Shown here: piece after piece, positions 58,460-64,000 of the stretch
Position numbering within the stretch: the stretch's first letter is position 1
Layout of the letters: every line of letters begins with the position of its first letter
Source of the DNA: Hyphomicrobiales bacterium
GTDB taxonomy: Bacteria; Pseudomonadota; Alphaproteobacteria; Rhizobiales; Beijerinckiaceae
Assembly: GCA_019247605.1 (NCBI GenBank)
Contig: JAFBAS010000162.1
Coordinates: 1-64,000 of the forward strand
Direction of reading: 5' to 3'
DNA length: 64,000 bases
Translations under genes and position numbers: made by a program
Notes under the pieces: model-generated
The model's input: only the letters and a program-made list of their open reading frames with translations
Told to the model about the DNA's origin: nothing
Databases searched by the model: none

Positions 58460-60273
58460 ACGACTTCGTTGTCAGATTTGCCAACGTCAACGGCTCGGGT
58501 TCGGCGAGCGCGAACCAGATCTTCGCACGCGCCATCCTGCGCATGGGCGTTCCGGTCGCGCCGCGAAACATCTTCCCGTCCAATATTCAAGGGCTGCCGA
58601 CCTGGTACGACGTGCGGGTGTCGGAAGCCGGCCACCTCGGCGCGCGGGGCGGCACCGACCTCATGGTGGCCATGAACCCGCAGACCTGGGACAAGGATGT
58701 CGCGGCGATCGAGCCCGATGGTTATCTCTTCTACGATTCCTCGCGACCGATTCCCGCCTCCAAATTCCGCGAGGACATCACCGTCATCGGCATGCCGCTG
58801 ACGCAAATCTGCAACAAGGAATATTCAGACCCGCGTCAGCGCCAGCTCTTCAAAAACATCATCTATGTCGGCGCATTGTCGGCTCTCCTCGGCATCGATG
58901 TCGCCGAGATCGAGAAGCTCCTCTCCGAGCAGTTCCGGGGCAAGGAGAAGCTGATCGCGCCGAATGTGAAGGCCCTCCACATCGGGCGTGAGTATGCGCT
59001 CGCCAACCTCAAATGCCCGATCGGCCTCACGGTGCGCCGTTCGAACAAGATCGGCGATCGCATCTTCGTCGAAGGCAATGCCGCGGCCGCGCTTGGCGCG
59101 GTCTATGGAGGTGCCACGGTTTGCGCCTGGTATCCGATCACACCCTCGACCTCGCTTGCCGAAGCCTTCGGCAATTTCTGCAAGCGCCATCGCATGGAAA
59201 AGGAGAGCGGGAAGAACCGTTACGCCATCGTCCAGGCCGAGGACGAGCTTGCCTCCATCGGCATTGTGGTCGGCGCGGCCTGGAACGGGGCGCGCGCTTT
59301 CACCGCGACCTCCGGGCCGGGCATCTCGCTTATGCAGGAATTCCTCGGCCTTGCTTATTTCGCCGAGGTGCCGGCCGTCCTCTTCGATGTGCAACGCGGC
59401 GGCCCCTCGACCGGCATGCCGACCCGAACGCAGCAATCGGACATCCTGCTCTGCGCCTACGCCTCCCATGGCGACACGAAACATGTGCTGTTGTTTCCCG
59501 AAGACCCGCACGAAGCCTTCGAATTCGCCGCGCTCGCCTTCGATCTCGCGGACCGGTTGCAAACACCGGTCTTCGTCATGCTCGACCTCGATATCGGCAT
59601 GAATCATCGCCTGTGCCGCCCCTTCGCCTGGGACGACAAGCGGGCCTACGACCGCGGCAAGGTGATGGATTTCGCCGATCTTGAGACGGGACGCGACTTC
59701 GGTCGCTATCTCGACGTGGACGGGGACGGCATCCCCTATCGCACCTATCCCGGCACGCATCCCAAGCGCGGCTCGTTCTTCACGCGCGGTTCCACGCGCG
59801 ACCGTTACGCTCGCTACACCGAGGAGGGCGGCCCCTATGTCGACAACATGGAGCGCCTGCTGCGCAAGTTCGACACGGCGAAGACACTTGTGCCCGCCCC
59901 GATCATCACCTCGGCAAAGTCGCGCACGCCCTATGGCGTGATCTATTTCGGCTCGACCAGCCCGGCCATGAGCGAGGCGGCCGAGCTTCTCGCCGAGGAC
60001 GGCATCGTGCTCGATCTCATGCGGATTCGCGCCTTTCCTTTCGGCCGCGAGGTGACAGATTTCATCGCGGCGCATGAGCGCGTCTTTCTCGTCGAGCAAA
60101 ATCGCGACGCGCAATTGCGCACGCTTCTGCTCGCCGAATGCGGCATCGATCCCGCCGTCCTCACGTCGATCCTGCACTATGACGGCACACCGATCACGGC
60201 CCGCTTCATTCAAGAGGCCATCACCGGCACGCTCAAGGCGGTGCCGGAAGGTGTGAGGGTGAAAAGTGAGTAG
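58441..60273 (+). CDS. 2-oxoacid:acceptor oxidoreductase, fused gamma-alpha subunit (KorA-like)
   Basis: NVNGSGSASANQIFARAILRMGVPVAPRNIFPSNIQGLPTWYDVRVSE; CAWYPITPSTSLAEAF; TATSGPGISLMQEFLGLAYFAEVPAVLFDVQRGGPSTGMPTRTQQSD. Confidence 0.93.
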   Translation: MPIERVNDFVVRFANVNGSGSASANQIFARAILRMGVPVAPRNIFPSNIQGLPTWYDVRVSEAGHLGARGGTDLMVAMNPQTWDKDVAAIEPDGYLFYDSSRPIPASKFREDITVIGMPLTQICNKEYSDPRQRQLFKNIIYVGALSALLGIDVAEIEKLLSEQFRGKEKLIAPNVKALHIGREYALANLKCPIGLTVRRSNKIGDRIFVEGNAAAALGAVYGGATVCAWYPITPSTSLAEAFGNFCKRHRMEKESGKNRYAIVQAEDELASIGIVVGAAWNGARAFTATSGPGISLMQEFLGLAYFAEVPAVLFDVQRGGPSTGMPTRTQQSDILLCAYASHGDTKHVLLFPEDPHEAFEFAALAFDLADRLQTPVFVMLDLDIGMNHRLCRPFAWDDKRAYDRGKVMDFADLETGRDFGRYLDVDGDGIPYRTYPGTHPKRGSFFTRGSTRDRYARYTEEGGPYVDNMERLLRKFDTAKTLVPAPIITSAKSRTPYGVIYFGSTSPAMSEAAELLAEDGIVLDLMRIRAFPFGREVTDFIAAHERVFLVEQNRDAQLRTLLLAECGIDPAVLTSILHYDGTPITARFIQEAITGTLKAVPEGVRVKSE

Positions 60274-60351
60274 TGAGAAGTGAAGAGTGAGAAGTGAAGG
60301 CTCAAAGCGCGAACGCCAGCGTCACGCCTCATATTTCACGCTTCACTCCTC
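60261..60351. repeat. Heptanucleotide array (GARNAGT family) overlapping the korA stop codon, plus an inverted copy downstream
   Basis: GAAAAGT-GAGTAGT-GAGAAGT-GAAGAGT-GAGAAGT-GAAGG at 60261-60300; inverted TTTCACGCTTCACTCCTC at 60334-60351. Confidence 0.85.
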
Positions 60352-60366
60352 CCGGAGAATCGAGTC

Positions 60367-61422
60367 ATGACATATCTGCCGAAGCCAAAATTCCGCCACC
60401 CCGCACTCGAGACTAACGGGCTCGGCTTTACGCATCGTGATTACGAAGGGGCGATCTCGACGCTGTGCGCCGGGTGTGGCCACGATTCGATCTCGTCGGC
60501 GATCATGCGCGCCTGTTTCGAGCTCTCCTTGCCGCCCCATCGCATCGCCAAGCTGTCAGGGATCGGCTGCTCGTCGAAGACGCCCACCTATTTTCTCAGC
60601 CAGGCGCATGGGTTCAACAGCGTGCATGGGCGAATGCCATCCGTTTTGACGGGCGCCAATCTCGCGAACCGTGACCTCATCTATCTCGGCGTTTCGGGCG
60701 ACGGCGACTCGGCCTCCATCGGCTTTGGCCAATTCGCCCATGCGATCCGGCGCGGCGTGAATATGTGCTACATCGTCGAGAACAACGGGGTCTACGGCCT
60801 CACCAAGGGTCAATTCTCGGCGACTTCGGACAAGGGCTCGAAATCGAAGCGGGGCGTCGCTAACACCGATGCGCCCATCGACCTCGTGGCCATCGCGCTT
60901 CAGCTCGGCGCGACTTTCGTGGCGCGCTCGTTCTCGGGCGACAAATCCCAGCTCGTGCCGCTGATCAAGGCTGCCATTGAGCATGAGGGTGCGGCCTTCA
61001 TCGATTGCATTTCACCGTGCGTGGCCTTCAACAACCACGACGGCTCGACGAAGAGCTTCGACTACGTGCGCGCGCATAATGCGGCGCTCAATTCACTGGA
61101 TTTCATGACAGGGCGCGCACCGATCACCGCGGAGTACGAGCCGGGGGCGCTGGAGGTGATCGAACTGCATGATGGCTCCTCGATCCGGCTCCGCAAGATC
61201 GCGCCCGAGCACGACGTGCACGACCGCATCGCCGCGATCAATCTCCTGCATCAACGAGCGGCGGCGGGCGAGATCGCCACCGGGCTCATCTATGTGGACA
61301 GGGAGCCGGACGACCTGCATCACCACCTCGGGACCGTCGAGAAGCCTCTCAACGAGCTCGGGGAGAAGGAGCTTTGCCCCGGCACGGCCGCACTCGAGCG
61401 GATCAACGCGGGTTTGCGGTGA
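60367..61422 (+). CDS. 2-oxoacid:acceptor oxidoreductase beta subunit (KorB-like, TPP-binding)
   Basis: STLCAGCGHDSISSAIMRACFELSLPPHRIAKLSGIGCSSKTPTYFLSQAHGFNSVHGRMPSVLTGANLANRDLIYLGVSGDGDSASIGFGQFAHAIRRGVNM. Confidence 0.95.
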   Translation: MTYLPKPKFRHPALETNGLGFTHRDYEGAISTLCAGCGHDSISSAIMRACFELSLPPHRIAKLSGIGCSSKTPTYFLSQAHGFNSVHGRMPSVLTGANLANRDLIYLGVSGDGDSASIGFGQFAHAIRRGVNMCYIVENNGVYGLTKGQFSATSDKGSKSKRGVANTDAPIDLVAIALQLGATFVARSFSGDKSQLVPLIKAAIEHEGAAFIDCISPCVAFNNHDGSTKSFDYVRAHNAALNSLDFMTGRAPITAEYEPGALEVIELHDGSSIRLRKIAPEHDVHDRIAAINLLHQRAAAGEIATGLIYVDREPDDLHHHLGTVEKPLNELGEKELCPGTAALERINAGLR

Positions 61423-61494
61423 GTTTTCCGCCGAGGGTTCGCCTAACGGAGAAGCCCTCGCGTTTCCGTAGCCCGCCTAGGCTTGACCTTGTCC

Positions 61495-61815
61495 TCAGGA
61501 GACGTGCAGCACGGCCGGCTGGCGCACATCACGCCGGGGCTTCACGATGATCTCAACGTCCTGACCGAGCACCACCAGAAAGCGCAACAAGCGCTCGACC
61601 GAGAATTGCCGAAAGTCGCCACGTAGCATTTTCGAAACGTCCGGTTGCCTAACGCCGAACAACTCCGCCGCCTCGATTTGCTTGAGGCCGCGATTCTTCA
61701 TGAGCGTATGGATTTTATAAACGAGCTTCGCCTTGATCAGGTGCTCCTCGGGATTTGGTAGCCCGATATCGGCGAACACATTGCCGCTGCCAACCTCATA
61801 AGTTCCCCTTTTCAT
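61495..61815 (-). CDS. XRE-family antitoxin (HigA-type)
   Basis: KAKLVYKIHTLMKNRGLKQIEAAELFGVRQPDVSKMLRGDFRQFSVERLLRFLVVLGQDVEIIVKP. Confidence 0.88.
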   Translation of the reverse strand: MKRGTYEVGSGNVFADIGLPNPEEHLIKAKLVYKIHTLMKNRGLKQIEAAELFGVRQPDVSKMLRGDFRQFSVERLLRFLVVLGQDVEIIVKPRRDVRQPAVLHVS

Positions 61816-62172
61816 CCCGTGACCCCTTTCGCTATCCGTTCTGCCTCGCGTAGTCGCCTATCAATCAATTCAATTTCTAACCTTGGCGTTTCGCGTCCTG
61901 TCTTCGACTTTTTTTGAAACGCGTGGAAGCACATAAACAACGCCGGCGAGTCGAACCGTGTAGACCATCCGAAACGTGCCGCCCCGGTGATCACTCACAA
62001 TCTCAATCACACCGGCGCTCGTATATCCCCTAAGGGGTTTCGCATTGGTATGTTTCCCGCCTTGTTGAGCAATAAACAGAGCGTAACCCATGTGTTCTTT
62101 CACGAGATCGGGAAATTCTCGGAAGTCCTTTCGGCTTGAACCGATCCAGATCACTGGCTTGAGAATGGGCAT
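61812..62172 (-). pseudogene. RelE/HigB (Gp49-like) toxin disrupted by a +1 frameshift
   Basis: Frame 1 KPVIWIGSSRKDFREFPDLVKEHMGYALFIAQQGGK...EIVSDHRGGTFRMVYTVRLAGVVYVL; frame 2 continues HAFQKKSKTGRETPRLEIELIDRRLREAERIAKGVTG* and overlaps the antitoxin start; extra base at the GG of 61925-61926. Confidence 0.85.
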
Positions 62173-62174
62173 TC

Positions 62175-62209
62175 TAGGGATTAATCCAAACGATATAGTG
62201 AAATCCCTA
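62175..62209. promoter_or_regulatory. Inverted repeat TAGGGATT-N19-AATCCCTA upstream of the toxin-antitoxin pair
   Basis: Perfect 8-bp arms 62175-62182 and 62202-62209 immediately before the toxin start. Confidence 0.6.
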
Positions 62210-62283
62210 TAAAATCAACCCTCGCGGTCAAGGGCGCGAAAATGCAGAAGTCGTCAGTTGAACGCCGCACCGAGGACGCGCTG

Positions 62284-64000
62284 TCATTTCCTCACATCGC
62301 TCTCTTCCGCCGCCCTCACGTAACGCTCCGCGTCTTCGTGCAGAAGGAAGCCTTGGCGCTGCAAATCCGTTGCCGCCGCGCTCACTTCCCGCACATAGGT
62401 CGCGTGATCGGGGTAGCGCTCTTCGAGCGAGAGGCGCGGATCACCCTTGGCCAGGCGCTCCGCCTTCGTCTTTGCGAAGGGCAGGATCATGCCAGCATGA
62501 TCGCAACCTTCATCGGGCGGATTTTTGCGCAGGTTCCAGCCCGTGTATGTCGCCGTCGGCACGGCGATATCGGGAAGGCGGATGCCTGCGAGCGTGTTGC
62601 CGTCCGCATCCGTCCTCGGCACGAAAGCCGGATAGGGCGAGCCGAGGCGCTTCGGCGGCAGCACGGTCAAGATGCCGTGATCGGCTTGCGCGCCGAAGTC
62701 GAACAGGTCCCCCCCATGCATGCGTCCGTTGTAGGCGACGCCCGGGATCGTCGGGAACCCGACCTCATCTTGCTTCGAAGAGACGAGCGTCTCCTCGCCT
62801 CGCCGCGGCACACGACTCGCGGGCGGCTCGGCGCCCGTCGAAACCCATCTGTCGAGCAGGACGAGAAGGGCGCGAAGCCCTTGATTGCCGACGAGTGGAT
62901 TTCGCGCTTGCTGGCAAATGCCTGGCCCAGAGGCTGGCACGCCATCGCCATGGGGCCTGCCAGCGATGAGATAAAGCCGCACCCCGGGCGTCTCGCCCAA
63001 GTCTCGCCCCTGCGTGTCCGTGTGGAGGACGGACGTCGCCTTTGCCCAATACTCGTTGTCGGAATTGGCATCAATGATATTCGGGCAGGTGTTGCTCTCG
63101 AGACAGCGGCGCAGCAAGCCGTCGGTCTTGCCGGTCACGGCATCGGTCGTGACCGGCCAGGCGAACGGGAATTTGTATTCGGGATACCAGCGCGCGATGT
63201 GCTGGCGATGCGTGCGGAAGGGCTCGGCGAAGCGGTAATTGACGAAGATGCCGCTGCCGCCACCCACCCAATCGAGCACGCCGTCCACCACCTTGCGGGC
63301 TTCGCGCTTTCCGTCGACGCCCTTGGGCGCGTCGGCATCTTGATTGAAGCCGAGCGCCACGAAATCCCGCATCATGCGGCAGGGTTGGGAGATGCAGTAA
63401 GTCAGCACCTCCTTGACATCACCGGCGAGCGGGTTCGGTGCGCCTTGGTCGTCGGTCTCGGCGTTGCGCAGGAAAGACGCGAAGTCGCGGATGGCCGCAA
63501 AGCCGAGCCCCGTCACCTTTGGATCCTTCGCCGGGTAGACGAGCTCATAGAGCTTGCCCGATTGAAATTTCGTTCCTTCCGGCAGAAGGCTGATCGATTT
63601 GCCCGCCGCATCGTAGTGCCAGGCATCGGCAGGGAGCGCGGTCGGCTCTTCGTCAGCCCGAGCCTTGATGAAGAGCGTGGCCTTCGAGGTGTCGAGGCTC
63701 GCGGCCGGATAGGTGAGCGCGCCCGAAATCGTCGTGTCGTTGTCGATCACGAACTCCTCGAGGCTCGGTCCCGTCAACGGCGAACCATCGGGATTCCTGG
63801 CGACCGGCACGTCGAGCACGAAAGGCCCGCCCCCGGTACCCGGCGTCACACCCGAGATGGCGTCCCATCCGCTCCAAGCCAGGGTGTAGCCCTGGCGCAT
63901 CGTGAAGCCGTTGCCAGCATCGGCCGCGTGGGTTGGGTCGTTCGAATTCTCCGCCGCGTCATTGAGCGAGGCGAGTGCTAGAATGTGCCCCCGGTTGTTG
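62284..64000 (-). CDS. Alpha/beta-hydrolase-domain protein (PF20091-like), 5' end beyond window
   Basis: ORF 62284..63900 extends in frame to 64000 (NNRGHILALASLNDAAENSNDPTHAADAGNGFTMRQGYTLAWSGWDAISG...); VLTYCISQPCRMMRDFVALGFNQD. Confidence 0.8.
   Translation of the reverse strand, partial: NNRGHILALASLNDAAENSNDPTHAADAGNGFTMRQGYTLAWSGWDAISGVTPGTGGGPFVLDVPVARNPDGSPLTGPSLEEFVIDNDTTISGALTYPAASLDTSKATLFIKARADEEPTALPADAWHYDAAGKSISLLPEGTKFQSGKLYELVYPAKDPKVTGLGFAAIRDFASFLRNAETDDQGAPNPLAGDVKEVLTYCISQPCRMMRDFVALGFNQDADAPKGVDGKREARKVVDGVLDWVGGGSGIFVNYRFAEPFRTHRQHIARWYPEYKFPFAWPVTTDAVTGKTDGLLRRCLESNTCPNIIDANSDNEYWAKATSVLHTDTQGRDLGETPGVRLYLIAGRPHGDGVPASGPGICQQARNPLVGNQGLRALLVLLDRWVSTGAEPPASRVPRRGEETLVSSKQDEVGFPTIPGVAYNGRMHGGDLFDFGAQADHGILTVLPPKRLGSPYPAFVPRTDADGNTLAGIRLPDIAVPTATYTGWNLRKNPPDEGCDHAGMILPFAKTKAERLAKGDPRLSLEERYPDHATYVREVSAAATDLQRQGFLLHEDAERYVRAAEESDVRK

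Noticed and set aside
62242-63981. 579-aa plus-strand ORF
   Set aside because: Antisense to the alpha/beta-hydrolase-domain protein, which has the coherent protein sequence.

Overview
High-GC window, most likely an alphaproteobacterial (Hyphomicrobiales-like) chromosome segment; the taxon is inferred from gene content. It carries about 50 supportable protein-coding genes, one tRNA-Gly(GCC), and two CDSs cut by the window edges: a tandem Ig-like surface protein at 1..1983(-) and an alpha/beta-hydrolase-domain protein at 62284..64000(-). Core blocks: rplY-pth-ychF, mutM, dcd, aroC-ribB(X), a class A PBP, meaB/scpA and trpE(G). Most interesting signals: (1) an XRE-type HTH fused to RibB plus a degenerate RibA-like domain, with two near-identical operator-like repeats just upstream, suggesting a self-regulating enzyme; (2) a previously unlisted leaderless trpL attenuator (MSQKIHGVIWCWSRKAAGHPDHSR*) before trpE(G); (3) a four-gene corrinoid-protein/DUF1638/'virulence factor'/ASKHA reactivase cluster divergent from a KorCAB-like 2-oxoacid oxidoreductase, with no substrate methyltransferase in view; (4) two heptanucleotide GARNAGT arrays at gene 3' ends; (5) a HigB/RelE-like toxin frameshifted by one base next to an intact antitoxin; (6) three independent 17-19 bp exact tandem duplications, two covering stop codons; (7) a 25-bp perfect palindrome between an ArsR-like regulator and an ene-reductase. 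No CRISPR, rRNA, intact IS or prophage was seen. All calls come from reading sequence and translations; no searches were run.
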